From: Marinobacter alexandrii
GTDB taxonomy: Bacteria; Pseudomonadota; Gammaproteobacteria; Pseudomonadales; Oleiphilaceae
NCBI RefSeq assembly: GCF_005871205.1
Contig: NZ_SWKM01000012.1
Location: 682,001 to 746,000 of the forward strand
Length of the DNA stretch: 64,000 nt
Reading direction: 5' to 3'
The translations under genes and the position numbers were made by a program. How positions within the stretch are numbered: the stretch's first letter is position 1; every line of letters begins with the position of its first letter. Under the pieces are notes generated by a model. The model had not been told where the DNA came from. It saw only the letters and a list, made by a program, of their open reading frames with translations, and did no database searches. Shown here piece after piece: positions 43,844 through 52,608 of this stretch.

Positions 43844-45196
43844 ATGGACCTGTCCTGTTTTAAAGCCTATGACCTGCGTGGCCGGGTGCCGGATCAACTG
43901 AACCCGGCCCTGGCAGAGCGCATCGGACGTGCCTATGTGGAAATCACCGGCGCAAAGAAAGTGATCGTCGGGTACGACATCCGCCTGTCCAGTCCCGACA
44001 TCGCTGAAGCCCTGAGTTCCGGTCTGATGGCGGCCGGCGCCGACGTCTTCGACATTGGCCTGTGTGGTACCGAGTTGGTGTATTTCGCCACCAGCCATTA
44101 CAACATGGACGGTGGCATCATGGTCACCGCCAGCCACAACCCGAAAGACCACAACGGCATGAAAATGGTCGGGCCGCAGTCGCGCCCGATCAGCTCCGAC
44201 AACGGCTTGAACGACATCCGTGATCGCGTACTTGCGCCGTTCACCGATGCCCCCACCCAGGGCCGTTACGAGCCATTGGAAGTAATGAGTGCCTACATCG
44301 ACCACCTGCTGGGTTACGTGGACGCCACCTCCCTCAAACCCATGACCATCGTGGTCAACGCCGGCAACGGCGGGGCAGGGCTGGTGATCGACGAGCTGGA
44401 GCAGCACCTGCCGTTCGAATTCGTTAAAGTGCACCACCAGCCGGATGGCCACTTCCCCAACGGCGTACCCAACCCGATCCTGCCAGAAAACCGCACGGCA
44501 ACGGCCGGCGCCGTCATCGCCGAAGGCGCCGCCATGGGCATTGCCTGGGATGGCGATTACGACCGCTGTTTCTTCTTCGACGAGAACGGCCGGTTCATCG
44601 AGGGCTACTACATCGTCGGCTTGCTGGCCGACCAGTTTCTGCGCAAGACCGGCGGTGGCAAAGTCATCCACGACCCACGCCTGACCTGGAACACCCTGGA
44701 CCTGGTGGCGGCGGCCGGCGGCGAAGCCATCGAAAGCAAGACTGGTCATGCCTTCATCAAGCAGCGCATGCGCGATGAGGACGCGGTCTACGGCGGCGAA
44801 ATGAGCGCGCACCACTACTTCCGCGACTTCGCCTACTGCGACAGCGGCATGATTCCCTGGCTGTTAATCGCCGAGCGTCTGTGCCAGTCCGGCCAGACCC
44901 TGTCCTCGTTGATCGATGCCCGCATCGAAGCCTACCCGGCCAGCGGCGAAATCAACCGCACCATCGCCGATCCCCCGAAGGTGATCGCCGCTATCGAAGC
45001 CAAGTACAGTGTTGGCGCGAAAAGCGTCAGCCACGTGGACGGTGTCAGCATTGAATTCGACGACTGGCGCTTCAACCTGCGGATGTCGAACACCGAACCG
45101 GTGGTGAGACTGAACGTGGAATCGCGGGCGGATATCCCGCTGATGGAAGCAAAGACCGAAGAGTTACTGGCGGAAATGGAAAGGCTGAATCAGTAA
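43844..45196 (+). CDS. Phosphomannomutase/phosphoglucomutase (AlgC paralogue)
   Basis: This 450-residue alpha-D-phosphohexomutase is closely similar to AlgC at 27.5 kb, from the N-terminal FKAYDLRGRVPDQLN to the phosphoserine loop TASHNPKDHNG, the metal loop DGDYDRCFFFD and the C-terminal RMSNTEPVVRLN. All catalytic elements are kept. It lacks the short C-terminal extension of the alg-cluster copy. It may supply sugar-1-phosphates for LPS or exopolysaccharide independently of alginate. It follows bfr closely and ends at a large inverted repeat. Confidence 0.94.
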   Translation: MDLSCFKAYDLRGRVPDQLNPALAERIGRAYVEITGAKKVIVGYDIRLSSPDIAEALSSGLMAAGADVFDIGLCGTELVYFATSHYNMDGGIMVTASHNPKDHNGMKMVGPQSRPISSDNGLNDIRDRVLAPFTDAPTQGRYEPLEVMSAYIDHLLGYVDATSLKPMTIVVNAGNGGAGLVIDELEQHLPFEFVKVHHQPDGHFPNGVPNPILPENRTATAGAVIAEGAAMGIAWDGDYDRCFFFDENGRFIEGYYIVGLLADQFLRKTGGGKVIHDPRLTWNTLDLVAAAGGEAIESKTGHAFIKQRMRDEDAVYGGEMSAHHYFRDFAYCDSGMIPWLLIAERLCQSGQTLSSLIDARIEAYPASGEINRTIADPPKVIAAIEAKYSVGAKSVSHVDGVSIEFDDWRFNLRMSNTEPVVRLNVESRADIPLMEAKTEELLAEMERLNQ

Positions 45197-45226
45197 GACT
45201 TTCCTCGTAGCCGCGGGGAGAGCAGG

Positions 45227-45320
45227 CAGGATGATGTGGCTGAAACTGTGCGGAGCCAAGGATGGCGGAGCTCAAGCGCCACATGGATGTGCTTGAGCGG
45301 GTTTCAGCCACATCATCCTG
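45227..45320. repeat. Perfect 20-bp inverted repeat around a 54-base structured core
   Basis: The arms at 45227-45246 and 45301-45320 are exact reverse complements (CAGGATGATGTGGCTGAAAC). The core also holds a 7-bp stem, CTCAAGC (45271-45277) with GCTTGAG (45291-45297), and the imperfect pair GGATGGCGG/GCGCCAC. It lies between convergent genes. No T-run ends it, so it is not a simple terminator. It resembles dispersed intergenic repeats or a structured RNA/cruciform. Confidence 0.8.
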
Positions 45321-45354
45321 ACTGATCGACCTTCTCCCGTTTGCGGGGAGTGCT

Positions 45355-46473
45355 TCAGAGCCAGTCGTTCAGCATAATCCCAATACCAAACCGCTCCGTC
45401 CGCTCGTTGTAGTCGATCAGACTCTCCCCGTACCCGTTGTAGTACTGGAAAAAGCCCTTCACCGTATCGCCCATCGGGAAACTGTACCCGAACTCCACCG
45501 ACGTCTTGTTATTCGACCTCAGGTTATTCATCAGATTCAGTGAAAACGTGCGATCTTCCGTCAGCTTGTACACTGCCGTGTAATTGGCGTGGCCCAGATA
45601 GCGCTGGATATCTTCATTGTCGTCCTCGTCACCGTCCGGAATCCGATACCAGGGCTGCACGATGAACAGCCAGCGGTCGTAGCTGTAGGCAGCAGATGCG
45701 GTAATCCGGTTCCAGCTCCGGGAGCGGGGTTCTGACTGACCATTGGACTGATGATTAAGGCCGAGCGTAACCGCGTTCAGAGTGCCCTTGCCGATCTTGA
45801 AGTCAGTCTGATAGCGCAGGAAAATCTCGGGCTCATAATTGGTCTCCCGGAACGGCGCAGAATCGTCCCGATTGTACACCTGCCAGAACGATTTCTGGGT
45901 GTAGCCAAACCACATAGTGGTGCGGTCATCCAGCATGCCGGTGAGCAGAGGCACCTTAAAGCTGATCTGGTATTTGGCCTCTTCCCGCTCCAGGTCGTAA
46001 TCGTAATCCGAGGCGCCCAGGCGCGGACTCGTCGGATTGGAATTGGGATCTTTCACCCAGGTTAGCGGCAGAATATAGGTAGGCCGGTAACCGACAAAAC
46101 TTCCGGAGAACGAGAACACCGCCTTCTCCGCAGCAATGTAGCGGTCGACAATGGTGGTCATCACGCCTTCATTGCTGTCGCCATCCCCAGCCATGTCCTT
46201 CACTGCGGTTTCCCGGGAGGGTAGGGTCTTGTCGGCCTCCTGCTCAACCTGTTTGACCTTTTCCGGCTCGGCATCCTGCCGGGCCTTACCCGGGTCCAGA
46301 ACCCGGTCGTAACAGGCCAGTCGGCGCACCCCGTTCTCGATCAGCGCGCATTCTTCCGCGGTGAGCGGCTTAGGTTGGGCGTTGTTGTCCCCGGAATCAG
46401 CGCCCTCGGCACTGGCGGTGCCGGCAACCAGGACCAGACCAAAAGCCGTAAAAGCAGAAAGGTGTGCACGCAT
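45355..46473 (-). CDS. pldA: Outer-membrane phospholipase A (PldA-like)
   Basis: This is a 372-residue outer-membrane beta-barrel phospholipase A1. It has a signal peptide ending at TASA and an N-terminal Cys-containing segment (ECALIENGVRRLACYDRVLDP), followed by a low-complexity linker. The catalytic block GLNHQSNGQSEPRSRSWNRI supplies the His, Ser and Asn of the active site. The barrel strands continue to the end (IGIMLNDWL). PldA removes mislocalised phospholipids from the outer leaflet. The protein is longer than E. coli PldA because of the N-terminal extension. Confidence 0.92.
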   Translation of the reverse strand: MRAHLSAFTAFGLVLVAGTASAEGADSGDNNAQPKPLTAEECALIENGVRRLACYDRVLDPGKARQDAEPEKVKQVEQEADKTLPSRETAVKDMAGDGDSNEGVMTTIVDRYIAAEKAVFSFSGSFVGYRPTYILPLTWVKDPNSNPTSPRLGASDYDYDLEREEAKYQISFKVPLLTGMLDDRTTMWFGYTQKSFWQVYNRDDSAPFRETNYEPEIFLRYQTDFKIGKGTLNAVTLGLNHQSNGQSEPRSRSWNRITASAAYSYDRWLFIVQPWYRIPDGDEDDNEDIQRYLGHANYTAVYKLTEDRTFSLNLMNNLRSNNKTSVEFGYSFPMGDTVKGFFQYYNGYGESLIDYNERTERFGIGIMLNDWL

Positions 46474-46483
46474 GATGGAGTCC

Positions 46484-46822
46484 TTAACTGGCGTTCAGAC
46501 TGAACCAGGTATTGGCAATGCCGTATACCCAGACACCAATCAGGGTTACCGCCAGCAAAGAGAAAATGACCTTGTGGCGAAAACGGTTGGCAGTATCGGC
46601 AGCCGCTACCCAGCGCAAGTACATCAGCCCGATGAAACTGAGAAACACACCCAGGCTTGCCAGGGCGGGTATCAGCAGCCAAGCAGCGTTCAATGTGCCG
46701 CCGTCACCGGTGTGGCTTGAGAACCAGCCCATGGAGGCGAGCAGAATGGCCAGGGCGGCGAATTCGGCGATCAGTAAGGGCTTGCGCAACGGGTGGCGTG
46801 AAGGAGTGTCGGGCTGGGACAT
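46484..46822 (-). CDS. Small membrane protein of unknown function
   Basis: This 112-residue protein has three predicted membrane helices: about residues 17-34, 47-69 and 84-104. I recognise no family. I chose the ATG at 46822, preceded by AGGAA at good spacing, over an upstream in-frame ATG. It is 10 bases upstream of the pldA gene in the same direction, so the two may be co-transcribed. It is divergent from the cytochrome gene. Confidence 0.7.
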   Translation of the reverse strand: MSQPDTPSRHPLRKPLLIAEFAALAILLASMGWFSSHTGDGGTLNAAWLLIPALASLGVFLSFIGLMYLRWVAAADTANRFRHKVIFSLLAVTLIGVWVYGIANTWFSLNAS

Positions 46823-47017
46823 GGAACGATTCCTGAAATCCTGAGTTAAAAGCGTCACTATGGTAGCCGGAATGCCGGCAAAACGCTGTTTGATTTACGA
46901 AATGGCAATGAAAGCGGTTGAATTCAGGCAAGGATTCTGCAGTTTGGTTTTTTTGCCCGGGCTCAGTCGCTATAATGCGGACACCAAAGATTATAACGCT
47001 CTAATGCGAGGTGCATT

Positions 47018-47437
47018 GTGAAGATGAAGAGAGTCCTGGCCGTCGTGCTGCTTGGTTTCGGCCTTACCGCCGGTGCCGTGATGGCAAATGTTGAAGATGA
47101 AATTCGCTCACGCATCGCGCCGGTTGGCGAAGTGTGCATGCAGGGTGACGAGTGCGGTGCCGCTGCTGCGCCTACCCAGACTGCCAGCTCTGGCCCTCGC
47201 CCTGGCCCGGAAGTGTATGACGCCGTGTGCATGGCCTGTCACAACACCGGTGCCGCCGGTGCACCCAAGAAGGGTGATGCCGCAGCCTGGGCTCCTCGCA
47301 TCGACAAGGGCATGGAAACCCTGATCAGCCACGCGGTGAATGGCTTTAATGCCATGCCGGCGAAAGGTGGCTGCGCGAGTTGCCCGGATGAAGAAATCGC
47401 CAACGCGGTCGAGTATATGGTGTCAGAGAGCAAGTAA
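47018..47437 (+). CDS. Cytochrome c5-like periplasmic c-type cytochrome
   Basis: This 139-residue protein has a signal peptide ending at GAVMA. It carries one haem-binding motif CMACH (about residues 71-75) and a Met ligand region in NAMPAKGG. The added CASC pair near the C-terminus is typical of cytochrome c5, which has a disulphide there. It probably shuttles electrons in respiration. The start is a GTG with AGGTG upstream; an ATG two codons later is possible. A TATAAT -10 lies at 46971-46976, but no good -35 is seen. Confidence 0.9.
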   Translation: MKMKRVLAVVLLGFGLTAGAVMANVEDEIRSRIAPVGEVCMQGDECGAAAAPTQTASSGPRPGPEVYDAVCMACHNTGAAGAPKKGDAAAWAPRIDKGMETLISHAVNGFNAMPAKGGCASCPDEEIANAVEYMVSESK

Positions 47438-47460
47438 GCTACCGTTAGGTAGAAATGAAA

Positions 47461-47487
47461 AGCCCCCCGCATTGCGGGGGCTTTTTT
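47461..47487 (+). terminator. Rho-independent terminator after the cytochrome gene
   Basis: GC-rich stem AGCCCCC(C)GC / GCGGGGGCT with an ATT loop is followed by a T-run and preceded by an A-run. It can serve both the cytochrome gene and the convergent gene ending at 47513. Confidence 0.9.
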
Positions 47488-47512
47488 GTGCAGTATCGAA
47501 AAATTGGTAGTT

Positions 47513-48073
47513 TTACGGGAAGGTCTTGAAGGTCAGTTCGCCCACTATGTGGTGAACCGAGGTCGACTCTGATCCTGACCCCAGTTTGACCGGAATACGC
47601 CACTGGGCAAATTCCCCGGCGTCGCCGTGGGCGTCCTGCAGGGCATTCAGCCGTGGGTCGAGCCAGCCAAAACTGCCGGAATTGGACACGATCACCCAGG
47701 TGCCGGTTTCCGATGCGGCATCAGCCACACCCTGAGGTGCGCTTGGCAGTGCCTGCCAGCTGGCGCTGCCAGTGTATGCCTCGACCCGGTTCTGACTGAA
47801 TCTCAGGAACGCCTCGCCATCGGTGCCGAGAATGGTAATCGGCTCCTCGCCCCGGTAGCTGAGCATAACACCAGGCCTGGGGGCGTCCAGGATGAGGGTG
47901 CTGAGTCCGGGAATACCCGGCTGCTCGGTGATGCTGGCCTTAACCACACCAGACGGAATGTTGTCTGCGTCAGGCGCGCCATGCGCCCCTGCCAGTCCGG
48001 AGACTGACAGGGACACCAGGCCGAACAGCACCAGAGTGGCTGAAGTGCCGGTTCTGGATGGTTCGAAGTTCAT
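47513..48073 (-). CDS. Secreted protein of unknown function, partner of the copper-radical oxidase
   Basis: This 186-residue protein has a signal peptide ending at SGLAGAHG. The mature part is predicted beta-rich, with GVMLSYRGEEPITILG, SGSFGWLDPRLNAL and QWRIPVKLG. The W-L-D-P-R-L element resembles small periplasmic domains of unknown function. The gene begins 17 bases after the oxidase gene ends, in the same direction, so a functional link with that enzyme is likely. I assign no activity. Confidence 0.7.
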   Translation of the reverse strand: MNFEPSRTGTSATLVLFGLVSLSVSGLAGAHGAPDADNIPSGVVKASITEQPGIPGLSTLILDAPRPGVMLSYRGEEPITILGTDGEAFLRFSQNRVEAYTGSASWQALPSAPQGVADAASETGTWVIVSNSGSFGWLDPRLNALQDAHGDAGEFAQWRIPVKLGSGSESTSVHHIVGELTFKTFP

Positions 48074-48090
48074 AAAGCCAAGCCCTCTCG

Positions 48091-50346
48091 TTACAGGATG
48101 TCGACCGTGGACTCGATAACGCCGTCAATAGTCACGGTGTTATCGGCAACCTGTGTCGGTGCCATGCACTCGAGACCATGGTTGACCACGGTGATCGGGG
48201 CAGAAACTGAGGGAACCCGACCTTCCGGTGTGTCCTTGCTCACGAACAGCATGTACTCACCCGCTGGCACCACATTGTGGTTGTCCGGCATCCGCAGAGT
48301 CATCTTGTTGCCCTTGGTCTTCTCGATAACCAGTTCAACAGCGCGCTGGTCGCCATCGATCAGGTGCGTCATCACCGTGCGGCGAATCAGCATGGCCTTG
48401 TCGATGTTATCAGCATCATCCTCGAGCTTGATCCGGAAACGATCACCCACGGTCAGGCTGCGCGGTGCGCGCTTGATTTCCGGGCGGTCGTTGCGCATTG
48501 CGTACGGCGGCGTGTAGATCTCAAAGCTGGGATCACGGCCGTCATAGGGTGCCAGTCCGAAATCTTCCAGATTGATGAACGACAGGTAAGCGGTGTTGAT
48601 CGGCGAGTGACCTGCAATCATCACCCGGCCATCGTCCATCAGGACCGCGGTGTTGTGGTAGGTGCGCGACTGGTTGGCCATGGCCATCTCAGTCCAGGTG
48701 CCGGTTGCCGGATCGAACCGCTCGGCGGTCCGGATCGGGCCTTCCAGGCCAGGCGCGGCAACACCGTCGCGGTCACCACCGCTAAATACCATGACGCTGC
48801 CATCCGGCATCAGTACGTTGGTGCCGTACCAGCGTGGTTGGTTCAGTGGCCCGGTCAGGCGCGACTCGTAGTCAATCTGGTCGCCGTTGGTGCTGATGGT
48901 ATCGACCCGGCTTTGGGCGATGGGGAAGTAGCCGCCCGGGTTGGTGAGCAGGCCATAGCTGGGCACGCCACCGGCGGTCAGCAGTTCCACGTCGGTGTAT
49001 TCACCGTTCGCGTTCGGTTTCAGAGGTAGCATGGTGGACGAGGTGGAACCTCGCATGCCGCCGGCAATGGCCATCTGAAGATTCTCCTCAGAGGCAGTTA
49101 CCGTGACGCTGGTTTCGCGCAGATCGGACGGACTCCGTACCACACCGCCCAACAACTCAGCGGCCTGTTCCAGGGAACCGTTGGTGATGTTCAGGGTGCT
49201 ATTCAACTGGCCTAAACCATTCTCATCCAGACGCAGGGGCAGACCGGCGTAGCCGATGTCGTTCCAACGCTGGGTTTCCGGGTTGTAGCTGGCCACGATG
49301 TTCCACAGAGCCTGATCGTAACCCTGTCCGAACGGGTTAAAGGCTTGGCCGCCGGCGTTATACAGCACATGGCCGTTCGGCAGCAGATGCATACGGGGGT
49401 ACAACGGCAGCGACCGGTCCGCGGTGGATGGGTTTACCCGCCACTCACCGGCACAGGGGTTATAGGTTTCGGTCTGTACCACATTGCGACCGCTGTTCAT
49501 TGGGTCTTCAGGGTACACCGGCTTGATCAGTTTGGTGACACCGCTGGCTACAAAAACGTTGCCGTTACCCATGGTCACAAGTGAGGGATACCAACGGCCG
49601 TAGGTCATGTCACCGCTTTGAGTCCAAGTGTTGGATTCTTCGTCGTAGATTCGTGAGTTTTTGATGCCTTCCAGTTCCACTACACCGAGGGGTAGGCCGT
49701 CAATTCCAGGCTCGGAATAGTAATCCGTGCCGCCAACTGCGAGTACGTTGCCGTTGGCCAGGCCAATAACGTCGGAGCAGAACAGCGCGCCATCGTTTTT
49801 ATCGGTGTTATCGGCCGTATCGATGACGCCATCCAGAGGGGTGTCGTTCAGTAAAGTTTCGCTGTCATTACCGTCCGGGTTGGCACCGGCGCGGAGCGGG
49901 GCGGGCTTGATCCAGTTCGGCGTGTCGTTCTCGTCCAGAGCCAGTACGCGGGTCTGGTCATTGATGGAGACTTCGCCAAACTCCCCGACAATGGAGGTTT
50001 CGACGTTTTCCGTGCCTTCAAGAGCGTTCAGATACAGAATCCGGCCGTCTTTCAGCAGGGCCATGGTGCCGGCAGCGGGTTTGCACTCCAGCTCGCCGTC
50101 GGCATTTTCGACGCACTTCTCGTCAGTCGTGACGGTCTCTCCGTCGACGACGATGGTGGGCTCGGCAAATGGCGATCCAAATCGGCCCTGCTCAGTGTAC
50201 TCGGGTTTGAAAACCGGGGTTGTTTGTAAAGCGCCATCCAAGGCATTGTCTGAGTCAGAACCATCCAGATCTGCATGAATACTACCGGCGGCTACTAACA
50301 GCAGCGAGCCGGTGATTGCGGAAAAACGCCTGTGGAAACGGGACAT
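48091..50346 (-). CDS. Galactose-oxidase-like copper-radical oxidase
   Basis: This is a 751-residue secreted enzyme. A signal peptide (SAITGSLLLVAAGSIHA) precedes a kelch-type beta-propeller, which ends in the DUF1929/galactose-oxidase C-terminal domain. The copper-radical site is complete: Cys190 (ALFCSD) and Tyr253 (GRWYPSL) can form the Tyr-Cys cofactor, Tyr563-His564 lie in SRTYHNTAV, and His661 in MTHLIDGDQR. Such enzymes oxidise alcohols or aldehydes to aldehydes or acids and make hydrogen peroxide. I chose the ATG at 50346, preceded by AGGAGGG. The substrate is unknown. Confidence 0.9.
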   Translation of the reverse strand: MSRFHRRFSAITGSLLLVAAGSIHADLDGSDSDNALDGALQTTPVFKPEYTEQGRFGSPFAEPTIVVDGETVTTDEKCVENADGELECKPAAGTMALLKDGRILYLNALEGTENVETSIVGEFGEVSINDQTRVLALDENDTPNWIKPAPLRAGANPDGNDSETLLNDTPLDGVIDTADNTDKNDGALFCSDVIGLANGNVLAVGGTDYYSEPGIDGLPLGVVELEGIKNSRIYDEESNTWTQSGDMTYGRWYPSLVTMGNGNVFVASGVTKLIKPVYPEDPMNSGRNVVQTETYNPCAGEWRVNPSTADRSLPLYPRMHLLPNGHVLYNAGGQAFNPFGQGYDQALWNIVASYNPETQRWNDIGYAGLPLRLDENGLGQLNSTLNITNGSLEQAAELLGGVVRSPSDLRETSVTVTASEENLQMAIAGGMRGSTSSTMLPLKPNANGEYTDVELLTAGGVPSYGLLTNPGGYFPIAQSRVDTISTNGDQIDYESRLTGPLNQPRWYGTNVLMPDGSVMVFSGGDRDGVAAPGLEGPIRTAERFDPATGTWTEMAMANQSRTYHNTAVLMDDGRVMIAGHSPINTAYLSFINLEDFGLAPYDGRDPSFEIYTPPYAMRNDRPEIKRAPRSLTVGDRFRIKLEDDADNIDKAMLIRRTVMTHLIDGDQRAVELVIEKTKGNKMTLRMPDNHNVVPAGEYMLFVSKDTPEGRVPSVSAPITVVNHGLECMAPTQVADNTVTIDGVIESTVDIL

Positions 50347-50445
50347 TACGCCCTCCTGGTTTGTTGTTTTCGTCACGTGGGGAAAAAGTTCCCCATAGAC
50401 TCAACGTGCCGGGAGGCGAGATAGTTGCACCGGTGTGTTGTCAGT

Positions 50446-52464
50446 TCAGGCCCCGAGATCTCCAAGCAGGGCACTGAGGGTGGCTTTGCCTTTTTTCTGG
50501 TTTGCCTCGACGTCGAGATCGCCTTGGCCTTCCCATTTCAGGTCTTCTTCCGGAAGCTCATCAAGGAACCGGCTGGGAATGGTTTCGATTTTTTCCCCGT
50601 ACTGCCTGCGTGCGGCAGCGTAAGTCAGGGTCAGGGTTTCCCGGGCCCGGGTAATGCCAACGTACATCAGCCGACGCTCTTCTTCGATGTTGCCTTCCTC
50701 GATGCTGCTCCGGTGCGGCAGAATTTCCTCTTCCAGCCCCATGATAAAAACATGGGGGAATTCCAGGCCCTTGGAAGCGTGCAGGGTCAGCAACTGGACC
50801 TTGTCGCTGTCGTCGTCCTCCTCCCGCTGTTCCATCATGTCGCGCAGGATCAGCTTGGTGATGGCGTCTTCGATGCCCAGTTCATCGGCGGTGCCTTTGC
50901 CGTCATCAAGCATGCGCTGGATCGACTCCACCAGGTACCAGATGTTTTCCATCCGGCGCTCAGCCTGTTTCGGCGTGCCAGAGTGTTGGTGCAGCCACTC
51001 CTCGTACTCGATGTCGGTGAACAGCTGCTTGATCACCGGAATCGGGTCTTCACCGTGCAGGCGCTCGCAGGTGGCGTCGACCCAGTGGGCAAAACGGCGC
51101 AGCCGGTCCAGGCCTTTTTCGGTGACGTGGGTTTCTGCGCCCATGTCGCCCAGGGACTTGAACAGGCTGACGTTGCGAGCTCTGGCATAGTGGCTCAATT
51201 GTTCAAGGGTGCGCGGGCCGATTTCCCGGCGCGGCACGTTGACCACCCGGAGAAAGGCGGCGTCATCGTCCGGGTTGATCAGCAGGCGAAGGTAGGACAT
51301 CGCGTCCTTGATCTCGTTCTTGGAGAAAAACGACTGCCCGCCGGAGATCCGGTAAGGAATCTGGTAGGCCTGCAGTTTCATCTCCAGCAGGCGGGCCTGA
51401 TGGTTGCCGCGATAGAGAACGGCAAAATCCCGGAATTCCAGCCCCTTCTTCAGCTTCTGATCGAGTATCTCAGTGGCGACCCGCTCGGTCTCTGCATCTT
51501 CGCTGCGGCAGCGGACGATCCGAATTTCATCACCGATGGTGTGATCACTCCACAGCGCTTTCTCGAACACGTGCGGGTTGTTGGCGATGACCGTGTTGGC
51601 ACTGCGCAGGATGCGGCCGGTAGAGCGATAATTCTGCTCCAGCTTGACGATTTTCAGGCTGGGGAAGTCTTCCTTTAGCTGTTCCAGGTTTTCCGGTCGT
51701 GCTCCGCGCCAGGCATAGATTGACTGGTCGTCGTCACCCACCACGGTAAATGCGGCCCGTTCTGCTACCAACAATTTGACCAGCTCGTACTGGCAGACGT
51801 TGGTGTCCTGGTACTCATCCACCAGCATGTAGCGGATCTTGCGGCGCCATTTCGCCAGCACTTCCGGGTTGCTGCGGAACAGTTGTACCGGCAACAGGAT
51901 TAAATCGTCAAAATCAACGGCGTTGTAGGCTTTTAAATATTCGTTATACTTCTTATAAATCAGCGCAATACGCTGTTCCCGTTCGTCCGCTGCCTTGCTC
52001 AGGGCCTCGCTGGGGCTGCGCAGGGCGTTCTTCCAGGATGAGATGGTCATCTGAACGTCGTTCAGCTCGTCACCGGCATCGGTGCTGCCTTCGTGCAGCA
52101 TCAGGTCCTGGAGCAGGGCCTTGGCGTCTTCGGCGTCGAAGATCGAGAAACCGGGGTAGTAACCCAGGTGCGTGTGCTCTTCCCGGATCATGTTCAGACC
52201 CAGATTGTGAAAGGTGGAGACGATCAGGCCCCGGGTGAGCTTGCGGTCGACGATGCGGCCGACCCGCTCTTTCATTTCCCGGGCGGCCTTGTTGGTGAAA
52301 GTCACGGCGGCAATGTGCCTGCCGGGAATGCCCAGTTGTTCAATCAGATAGGCGATCTTCCGGGTGATAACACTGGTTTTGCCACTGCCGGCGCCAGCCA
52401 GAACCAGCAGAGGGCCGTCGGCGTAGCGTACCGCTTCACTTTGTCTCGGGTTGAGCTTGTTCAC
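50446..52464 (-). CDS. rep: ATP-dependent DNA helicase Rep
   Basis: This is a 672-residue superfamily 1A 3'-5' helicase. Motif I is AGAGSGKTSV (about residues 23-32), motif II VDEYQDTN, motif III GDDDQSIYAWRGA and motif VI VGITRARETLTL. Length and N-terminus (MNKLNPRQSEAVRYADGPLLVLAG) match Rep rather than UvrD. Rep clears proteins ahead of replication forks and helps restart. It is divergent from the GGDEF/EAL gene. Confidence 0.97.
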   Translation of the reverse strand: MNKLNPRQSEAVRYADGPLLVLAGAGSGKTSVITRKIAYLIEQLGIPGRHIAAVTFTNKAAREMKERVGRIVDRKLTRGLIVSTFHNLGLNMIREEHTHLGYYPGFSIFDAEDAKALLQDLMLHEGSTDAGDELNDVQMTISSWKNALRSPSEALSKAADEREQRIALIYKKYNEYLKAYNAVDFDDLILLPVQLFRSNPEVLAKWRRKIRYMLVDEYQDTNVCQYELVKLLVAERAAFTVVGDDDQSIYAWRGARPENLEQLKEDFPSLKIVKLEQNYRSTGRILRSANTVIANNPHVFEKALWSDHTIGDEIRIVRCRSEDAETERVATEILDQKLKKGLEFRDFAVLYRGNHQARLLEMKLQAYQIPYRISGGQSFFSKNEIKDAMSYLRLLINPDDDAAFLRVVNVPRREIGPRTLEQLSHYARARNVSLFKSLGDMGAETHVTEKGLDRLRRFAHWVDATCERLHGEDPIPVIKQLFTDIEYEEWLHQHSGTPKQAERRMENIWYLVESIQRMLDDGKGTADELGIEDAITKLILRDMMEQREEDDDSDKVQLLTLHASKGLEFPHVFIMGLEEEILPHRSSIEEGNIEEERRLMYVGITRARETLTLTYAAARRQYGEKIETIPSRFLDELPEEDLKWEGQGDLDVEANQKKGKATLSALLGDLGA

Positions 52465-52608
52465 AAATAAGGAGCCAGAATTGGACGAAAGGGGACGGTC
52501 GGACGTTTGGTGTATTCTACACCAGCAGGACTTTCTGTACCTTGGCCGTGTATCGTCTATTCTACATGGGACGGATTCGGACGCTCACGCAACCATGGAT
52601 TTTGCTTA

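Noticed and set aside
46953..46976. Complete sigma-70 promoter before the cytochrome gene
   Set aside because: The TATAAT is perfect but the TTGCCC before it is only 12 bases away, too close for a -35; only the -10 can be supported.
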